The notes under the pieces were generated by a model. That model had not been told where the DNA came from. It was given only the letters and a program-made list of their open reading frames with translations, and did no database searches. A stretch of 59,874 bases of DNA from the NCBI GenBank assembly GCA_000226015.1, contig JH152749.1, positions 912-60,785 of the forward strand, written 5' to 3'. This stretch comes from Mnemiopsis leidyi (Eukaryota > Ctenophora > Tentaculata > Lobata > Bolinopsidae). A program made the position numbers and the translations under genes. Below are positions 10,935 to 21,475 of the stretch, in pieces; within the stretch, counting starts at the first letter, position 1; every line of letters begins with the position of its first letter.

Positions 10935-11624
10935 TCATTTCCGACGGACTGACAATGCAATTTGCATGAAGTTTTTGAAAGTCTTCGGGACTACTTCAAA
11001 TCTTTTGTCGTCCTTGTGGTCTCTGAAAATTTTTGAAAACCAAAGAACTCTTGGTTTCCAATTGAATCTATCCAAAGTGCTATACAGAGAGTCTCTTATA
11101 TAGTTTTGTTTCTCTTTCAAAGTTTTACCAATTACTACTTTTGGTTCTAAGTATCGAGAAAAGGGCGTTCTTATTGGATAAACATTCTTGAATTGAAGGC
11201 GAGAAAAGAATTCCCTAAGTTCAGTATCCGATGAATGATTCGAGTACAAGATCTGCCAATAGTCATAATAAAAGCTTTTATTTTTCCATGTCTTGCGGTT
11301 ACTGCAGCTGTAGTGTTCTATACTAAAAATCCATTGAACGGTCGCCCGAATTCTTACGACAGAATCTCTATCTATGTCACACATTTAACATTTTTCATCG
11401 AAAATGCTCCAACTTGAAATGTGAAGTTCACTTTTGCGAAAGCCCGTCGAAGGAATATTATTTTCTTCTAGCATGTAGGCATATAAGTTTGTCTTATGAT
11501 ATGAGGCATCCAGCCTTCGCAGAACTTCATCTGCTGTATTGTTTGTGAACTTTGCAACAGCTTTTACCATATCCTCAGACCCAATCATACTTGCGTCGAC
11601 TTGGATCTTAACAAAACTCAACAA
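10935..11624 (-). pseudogene. Truncated Artemis-like copy with in-frame stop
   Basis: Minus-strand sequence homologous to roughly residues 230-460 of the neighbouring nucleases. It starts with QVDASMIGSED (compare HIDVMPMGTES of copy 1) and contains RATVQWIF and YSNHSSDTELREF, matching TTQWIF and YSHHSSDYGLRKF. The frame is continuous across 11385 but for one TAA, which falls inside the Cys-x-x-Cys motif (C-stop-M-C). The entire metallo-beta-lactamase half is missing, and the homology ends abruptly at about 11608, where a duplicated non-coding block begins. A second stop at 10935 removes the C-terminus. It cannot make an active nuclease. Confidence 0.85.
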
Positions 11625-11944
11625 TACATAACAAGTTATGTTGTGATGACAGCGTTTACAAATTCAGATCGGCACGTGCTCGGTCGCCACATGAGTAACT
11701 GTAACAAAACTTTACTTTAGGGAACCGAGAACATAATAAACCTTCAGACGGGTAATTCAAGACAATAAGACTATGAGATCATCCAGAAAATATGAGATCA
11801 TCCAAAGTTAGATTATACCATGCGAGTGCAATGTTGCATAATATGTTGATATATATGCTGAAACCTTAATAAGCATCAAACTTCAAGCATCAACTTACAC
11901 ATCTAAAATATTTCACTCTCCATGGGGGTCTATAACAGAAACTA

Positions 11945-12148
<204 letters not shown>

Positions 12149-12821
12149 ACGCAGCTGTACTATAAGCACTCTTAACTGTGTTCTGTTTTGTGATGTAACA
12201 CATTGGAGTTATCTATTGTCACTCAATACGAGTATCGGCTTTCCAACCAGTAAAAGACTGAAAGTAAATAATTGCCGATTGAAAGGAGGTACAGTAAACT
12301 CGACACAGACCATAAACTGCTGGTCGTGCTGGCTGAAATAGAAGAAAAACTAAACTGAGACTGTAAAAAAGTTTTGTTCAAGACAGTCCAGTTTAGGCAA
12401 AAACAAGAATTTCGCCCGTTATTCCGGACAGACGGGCGATATATTTCCACCCAGCCGGAGCTGTTAAAATCTTATTTGAGTATGATGAAGAATAATACTA
12501 CACTTTACATACTCGACACTCAAGCTTGCAGAGATTTTAGGCATGAGCCATGCATTGATAACGCGGACCGTGTAAATAAAATTAACATGGCACGTGCATT
12601 ATAAAATGAAAATTGTGCGCGCCAAAACTCTTGGGCTTGGTTGTTAGTTCGATTTGCTATTGCTTCGTTTTGTCGACGATTTGATCTGTGTCGCAATATG
12701 TTGTAGGTATGCGAGTGAATTTTTGTCAAATGTCTGAATTGAACTTTAAATGATGTAAAGCAAAGCACTGTGCAGCCAGTAATCCATCTGACATTCATTC
12801 ATTATCAGTTATACTAAAAGT

Positions 12822-12832
12822 NNNNNNNNNNN
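12822..12832. other. Assembly gap (11 N)
   Basis: Eleven unknown bases inside duplicated block A. The true length is unknown, and sequence on either side may be misjoined. An isolated N also occurs near 12993. Confidence 1.
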
Positions 12833-13253
12833 GAATCGATCGTGATTTTCAGTGACTTTTTGTGTTTGAGAACATATTTTAGCCGACCATGTTTTTATTT
12901 TTGTTGTCATATAGACAAACACTTTAATTGGCATATCCCAATTAGCAAGACCTATCATTAATCAAATACTACACTCACGATCTCATTAATTANATTTGAT
13001 CAGTCTACAGTGATGCGCGGCGCATTGATTAAAAACAATCTAGCCCTGCGCAATCGCTGTTTTGATAAAGGAGCGGGACACGACGACCACGACGACCACG
13101 ACGGACCACCATCCTGCTAACCCCACTATACCACCATAATCTCCCGATTCCTAACCACCTTATGCCTTTTTAGGCCGCTTCGCGGCCGGCTGGGTGGAAA
13201 AAATTTAGAATTTTACGAGAATTAGTATAGCGATTAGCGTCACAACAAATGAT

Positions 13254-13363
13254 GTTTACATGATATAATATAATTTTACATCTATTTAAAATTATATTAT
13301 ATCATATAAACATAAGCATACTTATATATATATATAAGTATGCTTATTGACCGCGGCGGTCAA
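13254..13363. repeat. Cluster of three abutting palindromes
   Basis: Three inverted repeats in a row. The first (13254-13311) has arms of about 24 bases, GTTTACATGATATAATATAA and on, around a 10-base loop. The second (13312-13347) is a perfect 36-bp palindrome centred on an AT run. The third (13347-13363) has arms TTGACCGC and GCGGTCAA around one G. This segment has no equivalent in duplicated block B. It may be a foldback element or a recombination-prone cruciform site. Confidence 0.85.
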
Positions 13364-13580
13364 TACTCAATAAACAACTTATCATTAGACTGTCCATAAA
13401 GTTGCCGACATTTTGCGACCTCGCCCGACCTTCTACGACATTTACTTCCGAAGATAACGTGACGAGTGTGCATGGGTACCACGTGGTGCTCAGGCGCGTT
13501 TCAGGTGGTCTGCAGCGCTATGGCTAATAATAATATGTTATAACTTATACCTGCTTGTAAAGTATTCAGCCTCCAAGACC

Positions 13581-14063
13581 ATAGTAACCTGAATTCATCC
13601 AAGCTTGTGTTATTGCAAGCGAACTATTTCTGCTGTCAAAATTCTGTAGAATTTTAACGTCTTGTCGTCCGGATTTTAAAGTGTAAAGCGATTCCATTAA
13701 CTCAATGATAAAACTTGATCATGTTACAAAATTTTTTTTAAAGATTGGTTATCTAAAATGCTGAAAAGTTCAAAACCCAGCTTGGCTTGGCGGGTTAAAT
13801 TGATTATAACATTTACCATATAACTTGTCTATCTAACTCCTTAACTGATTGTTTATAAATTATCATAATGTCATTAAAAATGTTCGAAATAATCATCATT
13901 GTGCAGCGTATTGAAATATTTATTTGCATCGATCAGATAGTTCAAAGAGCTGTAATTACTGATAAGGTAGCTTGCATTCAATATAACCTTGCGTCCGTTG
14001 GAACGGCATGCGAATCATTAAGTTCCCTGTTCTGTTTACTCTTCCGAGAACAAATTCGCAATA
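13581..14063. other. Intronic spacer, nothing recognised
   Basis: AT-rich stretch downstream of the second intact Artemis-like gene. I see no coding or repeat structure that I can support. Confidence 0.4.
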
Positions 14064-16028
14064 TTATTCTGGGATATTTCCCTTTAATGTCTTACAATGT
14101 CTAACGTTCCTTTCTCCTCCATCCTCATCTACCTCTGTTGTAACATCTGGTTGTACCTCACGTTGCCGGTTCAAGCTCCTCAAATCATACTCTCTTTTTC
14201 TCACGCTGTAATCGTATGGAACCGGCCAGTCACTGTGGTGCATTACCTTGTCGCTGTTTCTTGCCAAGTTCCTCAACGTCCCTATGATGATTTCCGTCTC
14301 AAGACTGTTTGAATCCCTGAACTCTGGTATGTCGATAAGGTCTACGTAATTTAGTCGGGGGTCTTCTCTGTATTCGCTGTTGACAATTTTCTTTATAATT
14401 TCTGTATTTTTGTTTGTTGTGTTGGAGTAAAAAAGAAGAACGCTCTCAGCTGTTTTTCTTTTTCTCTTTATCTTTGCAACAAAATTTTTAAGATATCGGA
14501 ATGAAAATTTTTCCACACACTGAATTGTTATCATATCAATCGGTTTTTTGTGCCTCGAAATCGATGCGATGATATCATTCTGACATCTGAACAATTTCTT
14601 AAAAACCTGTAATCCATTACGAGAAGTATCACTGTTATCTCCTCGACCTTCCTCAAAAAACCAGAGGACGTTCAATGTATAGTCAGATGGGCATTGTAAC
14701 GATTTTGATTCCAGGGTAAAATATAGAGATTTCATGATAATCTCATGCCTGTCCTCCGCAGCTTCCTCTGAATCAGAACTTTCATAATCAGTTTCGACAG
14801 AGCTACTGTCAGTGTCTGTGTACTCGGAAACTTTCTCGCAAATCATATCCCAAGCATCTCGGGAAAAGGGTTCACTTATTGGAAATATTTTAATGAACTG
14901 GAGATACGAAAGAAATTGTCTTAACTCGTAGTCAGAAGAATGGTGCGAATACAAAACCTGCCAAAAGTCTCGATCTTCACGAGCTAAACCATCATAACGA
15001 TGATTACACCATTTATCTAGGTAGGTCTTATTATAGTTTTCATTTTTAAATACCCAATGTAAAGTACCCCGAATCCTTAGGGTGTCTTTTTTGCACTTAC
15101 AGCAATCACCTTTCCCTTTTACTGCGACATTGAACATATTCCCACTGTAAATATGGATGGAAGGGCCGTCATTAGAATAAGGTGATATGCTCGGAACTTT
15201 GATTTCTGTTAGCAAATACTTCGTAGCGTCATTCACAGAGTCACTGTCTACATATATCGAATCTGCTGATACATTTAAATGTTCTGCTATTGATACAACA
15301 ATGCTCTCAGATCCTAAAGGAGAAACATCGATGTGAATGCTCCTGGGTTTCCTTTCTTCTACGATCTTAATGACTTCTTGCACAACTTGTGGCCGACTTG
15401 GAAATTTGTTTTGATCCGGATGATACAGTCTTCCCAGATCTAAGCATGTGATATCGACATACAGGTAGTCGATAACTTTATCATAGTTTACAACAAAATC
15501 CCTCAGTCGTCTCATTTCCTCGTTCTTCTCATCCACATCGTATCTGAAATCTCCCGTATACAGAGCTCTCTTATCCATGTCCAGATCCTCAAACAGAAAC
15601 ATCACAGCTCCAGGGATATGGTTAGCTGGTATTGCTTTTACATTAATCTTTTTTTTGGAAACTTTGCCAGTTTTGTCTATTAGCCTAAGTTCTGTCTCTA
15701 TGTCAACCTTTAGGGTTTCAAAGTGCCTCTTTAGTTCTTCTATATCCAGATCTGGATCCTTGTTACGATTTAGGACAATATCTCTTGTTTCTTCGGTGCT
15801 GTATATCTTAACATTTGGCGTTTTCTTTAGTTTAGAAATGAACCTCTTTGTAAGAACACCTTTCGGCCCCCCCTTGTCCCGAAAAACATAGTGATCTTCA
15901 TGGGCGTGAGAGAGAAAATATTGGTGTTTAAAGTCTCTGTAATCGAACCAATCCACGTGCATCCCTCCTGCTTCATACGAAAAATGTTCTATATTTCCGT
16001 CGAATATGCAATCTTCACGATATTTCAT
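14064..16028 (-). CDS. Artemis-like MBL/beta-CASP nuclease, copy 2
   Basis: An intact, intronless 654-residue paralog of the gene at 8691-10610, colinear with it through the catalytic half. Ligands are conserved at the same numbers: D26, H41, H43 (HAHEDH), D45, H46, H137 (NHIPG), D160 (YTGDFR) and D192 (YVDITCLD). A YSHHSSDYELRQFL motif follows. It has a C-C-x-C cluster (GDCCKCKK) before LRIRGTLHW. Compared with copy 1 it carries an acidic insert of about 25 residues (SSVETDYESSDSEE region) in the middle, and its C-terminus again has DWPVPYDYSVRKREYD. The proteins look roughly 50-60% identical overall, yet codons 136-172 are identical at the nucleotide level. An acceptor-like TTAACTCAG lies 7 bases before the ATG. 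A DNA-processing role is inferred from the family; the lineage-specific function is unknown. Confidence 0.88.
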   Translation of the reverse strand: MKYREDCIFDGNIEHFSYEAGGMHVDWFDYRDFKHQYFLSHAHEDHYVFRDKGGPKGVLTKRFISKLKKTPNVKIYSTEETRDIVLNRNKDPDLDIEELKRHFETLKVDIETELRLIDKTGKVSKKKINVKAIPANHIPGAVMFLFEDLDMDKRALYTGDFRYDVDEKNEEMRRLRDFVVNYDKVIDYLYVDITCLDLGRLYHPDQNKFPSRPQVVQEVIKIVEERKPRSIHIDVSPLGSESIVVSIAEHLNVSADSIYVDSDSVNDATKYLLTEIKVPSISPYSNDGPSIHIYSGNMFNVAVKGKGDCCKCKKDTLRIRGTLHWVFKNENYNKTYLDKWCNHRYDGLAREDRDFWQVLYSHHSSDYELRQFLSYLQFIKIFPISEPFSRDAWDMICEKVSEYTDTDSSSVETDYESSDSEEAAEDRHEIIMKSLYFTLESKSLQCPSDYTLNVLWFFEEGRGDNSDTSRNGLQVFKKLFRCQNDIIASISRHKKPIDMITIQCVEKFSFRYLKNFVAKIKRKRKTAESVLLFYSNTTNKNTEIIKKIVNSEYREDPRLNYVDLIDIPEFRDSNSLETEIIIGTLRNLARNSDKVMHHSDWPVPYDYSVRKREYDLRSLNRQREVQPDVTTEVDEDGGERNVRHCKTLKGNIPE

Positions 16029-16790
16029 CTCCTCCCTGAGTTAATTGTCATGATCTAACAACAAAATGACAAGTTCTCATAATAAATACAATACTAGGTA
16101 AGTCATTTACGGCTTAGCAACGTATGGATATTGGATATAAAATGATATTGGAATTGGATACTTTTTATGGGTTGTAGATTAAAATTATAAATTTGAAAGA
16201 CTTCGACTGACTTATTTCTAAAATTAACGATTTTTTAATTCAACTGGTTCAACTTCAAGAATAAAAAATTCTTTAATCTGGTGACTAGATTTCCAGGATC
16301 GTTCACTTCAATCTTTTGACTTAAATTCAGGTTCTCCGTCCTCCGATCATAAATCTCCTAAATAGGACTAGGATTGCGATGTTTGACACTTGATTTTAGG
16401 CAAAGAAAAAGTCACTATCTCCACTTGAACCGCAATTATAATCGATCAGTCTAACAACGGTTATGTGTGGAACGGTTATGTGTGGATGCCTTGCTTTAAC
16501 TATCGTCCTACTTCTTGTATTGGGGAGGGGACTCAAGGTGGCTGTGGAGAGAAGAAAGGGGGGAAGAGAGGAGAAAGACTGAAAGAGGGAGAAGGTTGAA
16601 GGAAAAATGATAGTGGGAAAGGAGAGTGGGCACAACGGAGAAGGGGGAAGGGAGGAGCACGAGACTTAGAGGTGAAGGGATTAACAGGACGCAGGACGGA
16701 CCCTGCTAGTTTTACAATTATTCTTGAAGCTAATTCTTGAGGCCACAGCCCCAAGCTTGTGTCACTAATGCAGTGTATATACTTTAATAT
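16029..16790. other. Upstream spacer of Artemis-like copy 2
   Basis: Non-coding. It would contain the copy 2 promoter on the minus strand. A purine-rich tract (GGGAAGGGAGGAG and similar, about 16510-16680) gives spurious Pro/Ser frames on the minus strand. Confidence 0.4.
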
Positions 16791-17010
16791 GGGCTGGTGG
16801 TGTAGTGGTTTCCTTCTCGGCTCCCACGCAGGAGATCGGGGGTTCAAATCCCGTATCCGCCAGTCCTAGAGAAGTGCGCTAAGGGCATTTGCCTATGCAA
16901 CCTTCTTCGGTCGACTCAGCCGAATGAACGGGAAACCGTGATTGAGGGTTAAATGAGTAGCTGTCCATTGCAGCGAAGTCTCGGGCGATAAAAGTATAAA
17001 AGTATGGTAC
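16791..17010 (+). mobile_element. tRNA-derived SINE
   Basis: The head begins GGGCTGG and has an RNA polymerase III A box (TGGTGTAGTGG, 16798-16808) and B box (GGTTCAAATCC, 16841-16851). The T-stem pairs (CGGGG with TCCCG), but six extra bases precede the acceptor-like CCAGTCC, so it is not a normal tRNA. A body with CGGGAAACCGTGATTGAGGG and TTAAATGAG follows. Close variants of that body occur near 52395-52430 (GGAACCGTGATTAAGGC), showing that it is dispersed. The right end is approximate. Confidence 0.75.
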
Positions 17011-17836
17011 ACACTACCTTAACCGTCACTGGCGTGTTTATATAATTGTACATTCGGCCTCCTGTAATTGGCCGTTATACTTGTGTAACACGTGGCTGTT
17101 GGAGTGTCCGAATTAAAATAAGTATGAGATAAAAAAAATGTTGCGCTTGCATAGATGAAAAATATTTTTTTCTGGTACTGGGCTTGAAAGTTGCATGGAA
17201 TTTCGGTTATGTATTGGGTTAACAGGACAGATCCGAATTACCGAAAATAGATAAAAGAGATCCAGGAAGGCAAAAAATGTCATGTTTCAGTGTATTAGAA
17301 GCAATTTAGCAATAGAGTTAAATTTTAGTTCTGACGGAATTAAGGGTAGAAAAAAGCAACTTGTTCGAAAAATATTTTGAATTGTAGCATCTTAACTAAG
17401 AACTTATGGTTGAAAATGGTTTGTCAGAGCTGCCTGCAAACTTAATACATTGCCACTATCGACTATGGATTGCTAAGAGCATCTAAACCATGATCAATAG
17501 TCATTGCACAACAGTACCAGAATAATCCTGGGAGATTTTTCTAAACAAAGAAAAAAATTGAGTGCTCTGTGAGGCTGAAAATTTTTCCACCCGTAATTTT
17601 AGACACATTAACTGCAATGAAACTCTCAACCGAAAGTTTCCAAAAAGTGAAAGTTGTAATCAAGATCTCCGGTTCAAAACCGGAAATTTCGGTTAGGATT
17701 ATCAGTTTTCGGGTCCTGTCAGTACCTCCAGTAAGGTTTACTTCCACCATGTCACTTTGCACCTTCCAACAACATTTGGATCACTGCCAGTTATGGAAAC
17801 TGTAACTTAGTAAAACTAACTGTAAGATGGTTGAAA

Positions 17837-18604
17837 TAACAAAACTCAACAATACATAACAAGTTATGTTGTGATGACAGCGCTTACAAATTCAGATCGG
17901 CACGTGCTCGATCGCCACATGAGTAACTGTAACAAAACTTTACTTTAGGGAACCGAGAACATAATAAACGTTCAGATAAATCTTGAGAATTGAATTTAGG
18001 TCGTTGTTGAAGTAAGACGATAAGGCTATGAGATCATCCAAATTTGCGTAACTCTATCCAAATTCAATATTGCATAATATGACAAACTTTAAATGTAACG
18101 CGCACTCGAATTAAACATCTAACATATTTGACTCTCCGTGGGGTCTATAACAGAAACAACACACACACACACACACACACAGCTGTGCAATATGAATAAG
18201 CACTCTCAACTGTGTCCTGTTTTGTGATGTAACACATTGGAGTTGTCCATACGAGTATCGGCTTTCCAACCAGTAAAAGACTAAAGTAAATAATTGCCGA
18301 TTGAAAAGAGGAACAGTAAACTCGTCATAGACCATAAACTGCTGGTCGTGCTGGCTGAAATAGAAGAAAAACTAAACTGAGACTGTGGTAAAAGTTTTGT
18401 TCAAGACAGTCCAGTTTAGGTGAACATTTTTTTGAATTTAACGAGAATTAGTAGACTGAACTGAAATTTTGGATATAGTGTTTCTTAAATCAGTCCAGTT
18501 TGATTAAAACCATAAGAAATATTTGATTTCGTGGAGTGTAACATCACAACAAATAATATTTATTTAAGCCCTGCTTCTAGAGTATTCAGCCTCAGCCAAG
18601 ACCC
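17837..18604. repeat. Duplicated block B (partner at 11609-13580)
   Basis: Non-coding copy of block A with a few percent divergence, a much shorter CA run (about 18157-18180) and none of the large extra segments. It lies 1.8 kb upstream of Artemis-like copy 2, with the SINE between them. Confidence 0.85.
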
Positions 18605-18717
18605 TAAAGTTCACACTAGCGTATTATCATGACCCTACAGTCCACACTAGCGTATTATCATGACCCTACAGTCCACACTATCGCATTGTCAAGACACTAC
18701 AGTCCACACTAGGTTCA
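18600..18717. repeat. 31-bp tandem repeat, about four copies
   Basis: Units of the type GACCCTACAGTCCACACTAG plus CGTATTATCAT end about 25 bp before the MON2 acceptor at 18741. They occupy the usual branch-point region of the 10.6 kb intron. Confidence 0.9.
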
Positions 18718-18741
18718 ACATCTCACTCTGTTCCGTTTCAG

Positions 18742-21475
18742 AGGGTTGGAGACCTGTGTATAGACGTGAGACCGCCTGTCAGGAAAAGTGCCGGACAGAC
18801 TCTCTTCTCTACGTTAAGTGCTCACGGGGACCTTCTCAAACCGCAAACCTGGAATATTGTTCTGTGGAAGGTAGGTTTCTAGGACGAAACTACCTAGTAT
18901 TGGCTAGTGCTGGTTACTGCCAGCTCGCAGATTTTGTATGGCACTTGGCGTTTTTAATTTAGCGTTAAACTAGCATGAGAACGTTAGAGTTATTTAAAAG
19001 ATTTGAGTCGTTGCTCCAGTATAAACCGCTGGAGATCCTCCCTAAAACTTCCTGACCAGGTGTTGTTTCCTCTACTGGAGGAAGTGAAGTGTCTCTCCTC
19101 CACGGCCCCGGACGAGTCTCTAGAGAGAGCGGAGACAAACACCCCCATCCTAGTTCACCACTCTCGTAACACTGCCTGTAAACAGTGGGCCGAAACTCAA
19201 GTTGGAACTATCTCCGGTGTTGCTAGGGTCTTCCAGGTTTGTCAGATTGTAGAGCTTTCAGTCCAGTCTGTTTTTTGAAAGTGTCCAAAAAATTAAGCAT
19301 TTGTTTCATATTTCATTCTGATTTAAATCAATTTTTCAACTGAAATGATATCTCTCGAATTCGGAATCTAACTTTTGTTCTTGCTATCGACAAAAAATCT
19401 ACAGACATGGCGAAAGATTCTGTTTACCCTGGACAACTTTTTCGGAGCGTGGGAACTGTTGTTGAGACACATCGAGAGTGGAGCTCTCCACCCAACCAGT
19501 GAGGTCTCTACCGCAGCTCTAGCTAGCTTCCACGAACTTCTCAAAGATAACGTGAGTACCTACTATTTATAGGGTGAAAAAGTTTTGCACAAATTAATCT
19601 TCAACGTTGGCACCATTTTCGACTTAAACATTCTCAAAGCTATTTCAGCACTTTTCCTGATAATATCCGCAACAGTTTTTTGTAAACTGATAATCACATT
19701 TGCTGAGCTAAAAGGCCAAGATGGAATATGTTTTATTCACTGTCCCTCCCCTACAGCGCGAGCTATCTTCATCTGCATATACGATCAGTAGAAATCTAGG
19801 GCTGGCTAGCTGTATTATCATATTTGGATCCAACCAGCCCTTGCACCAGATCTGCTTGCACTATTTATTTACAGTGGAACGGAAGCAAAATTGCGATCTA
19901 CCACTCTTCTTTGTACCTATGCGAGAAACGCTCGCTTAGTTTTTTTAATGGACTCAGGTCCGTAATGTTTATCTAAATTTTACCGTTCCGATCATATCCC
20001 TCTAAGAGTGTAAGGTCGAATTGTTACTTTTTATCTCGATTTATAGATTCCGCATGGCAGCTAAACCAAATCTGAACAGAATTCACAGCGGGGCCTGCTG
20101 TGCGGATGGTTGCTGTAGCAACCGAACTGAGCGAGACAAAACCTCATGTCTACTGGGCCGACTTTTTCTGCGATACCTATTCCCTACTTCCTAAAGATCC
20201 TCAAATGCGAAGGAAGTGGAGCGAGAGATTATCAAGAGATGTTTGCTATTTCACTGCTTCTGATGAACCCAGATTCTGTAGTGATCATTTCGCTGACCAT
20301 GACATAGCTCTAGCCTCTCTACGGCGATTTTCGCAGAATCCAAGTACAGAATATTAATCCACACCACCCCGACAGGGAACGCACGAAGGGACGCCAGAGT
20401 TATGGGATGTAGCCTGGCACACGTGGCACACTATCGGACACAGGATAACACACACCTACCTGTCCTACCCTGTGGAGGGTGGCGAGGAGCTCCCCTCTCA
20501 GAACTTCCTCACCAGTCTCATGAGGATCTTCACTCTGATATACCCCAGAGTCGCCAGCAGGTAGGACCTTGTCGGTAGTAACAGTTCACTGAGCAGTAAG
20601 CAGTTTGTTAAATCTTCGTATCACAGCAAACAGTTCAAAATAGTGATAATGACTGATGAATTCAGTTAAAAAAGTAAACCAAAAATGTAAGCTTACTCGA
20701 AATGTGTTCAGGTTTACCCGTGAGGACATGATGAACTTCTCGAAAGTAGTACGAGGAGTAGCTGCAGTTCCTATCGGACCTGACCTGCCCTTTGTACTGA
20801 GTGCTCAGGATTGCAATCTAACTCCACTTCAATCGTCAATCCTCGTTGCTCTAGAGTAAGTGTGTGGTGTTAAAAAACATCATACGGCTCTGCAGCAAGA
20901 TTAATTTATTTTCTTAAATTCTGAGTTTTAACTTAACGCCAGGTTGTCCGTTAACTAAAACCCTCATGCAAATGTGCCCTTCCAGCTAGCATTTTTCTGT
21001 CTTTAATTCAGGATAAACCGTTCTCCCCAGGTGTGTTGACCAATGTCCGGACACAGAAATGTCACTTGCTGCTCACGTGATCATGGAATACTTGGTGTTG
21101 GGTACTTTGTCTTACCTCCCGCCTCCTGTCCTAGGAACCCCTGCTCTCGATCTTCTAGGTTAGTCCATTTTTGGAAGTTTTAGAAATAAACTTTTCAACG
21201 AATATGAGATACTGGGTAAGGTTTTCATTACTAAAACCCTACCATGAGAGAATGCTATCGGTGATATGTTTCAGGTAGAATCCTGTCACCTCGCTCACCA
21301 CGTCCTCGTTTAAATTCCACACCACACCCACTCACTCCTCTCACACCTCCTTCTAACATGACATCACCACGGCACAAAGACACGCTCAGTCCAGGTGACA
21401 CACAATCACCTGTACCGTCACCTGCTCTGTCACCTCGCCAACTAGCATCACCGCCACCGATTCTAGAAAACCAAG
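18742..21475 (+). CDS. MON2: MON2 homolog, middle block (7 exons)
   Basis: Continuation of the gene after the 10.6 kb intron: 18742-18870, 19060-19236, 19405-19551, 20376-20560, 20712-20855, 21031-21158, 21275-21475. The phase at 8121/18742 is 0/0 and the protein continues in the human order ([18 protein letters not shown] after DTLWISLFQ). Further matches are [20 protein letters not shown] and AW..LL.HI.S.AL. The last exon encodes a Pro/Ser-rich linker (SPRSPRPR, then repeated SP dipeptides) that is longer and simpler than the human equivalent. These C-terminal HEAT-like repeats are thought to contribute to partner binding and membrane recruitment. All phases agree: 20560 leaves two bases, 20855 two, 21158 one and 21475 one. 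Confidence 0.93.
20054..20357 (+). pseudogene. Broken THAP-domain fragment
   Basis: Translation from the ATG at 20054 gives [16 protein letters not shown], the start of a THAP C2CH zinc finger, and then stops. The +1 frame continues with [16 protein letters not shown] and [10 protein letters not shown], the rest of the domain (PKDP...RRKW and CSDHF are THAP hallmarks). The domain is therefore present in full but split by a frame change between about 20125 and 20190. THAP domains bind DNA in P-element-type transposases and derived factors. It sits just before the MON2 exon at 20376 and is probably the remnant of an inserted transposon or a retrocopy. Confidence 0.75.

Noticed and set aside
16396-16847. 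Pro/Ser-rich minus-strand frames
   Set aside because: They come from a purine-rich low-complexity tract and overlap the SINE.
16791-16866. Functional tRNA gene
   Set aside because: A and B boxes are present, but the 3' acceptor strand is displaced by six bases and a SINE body follows.
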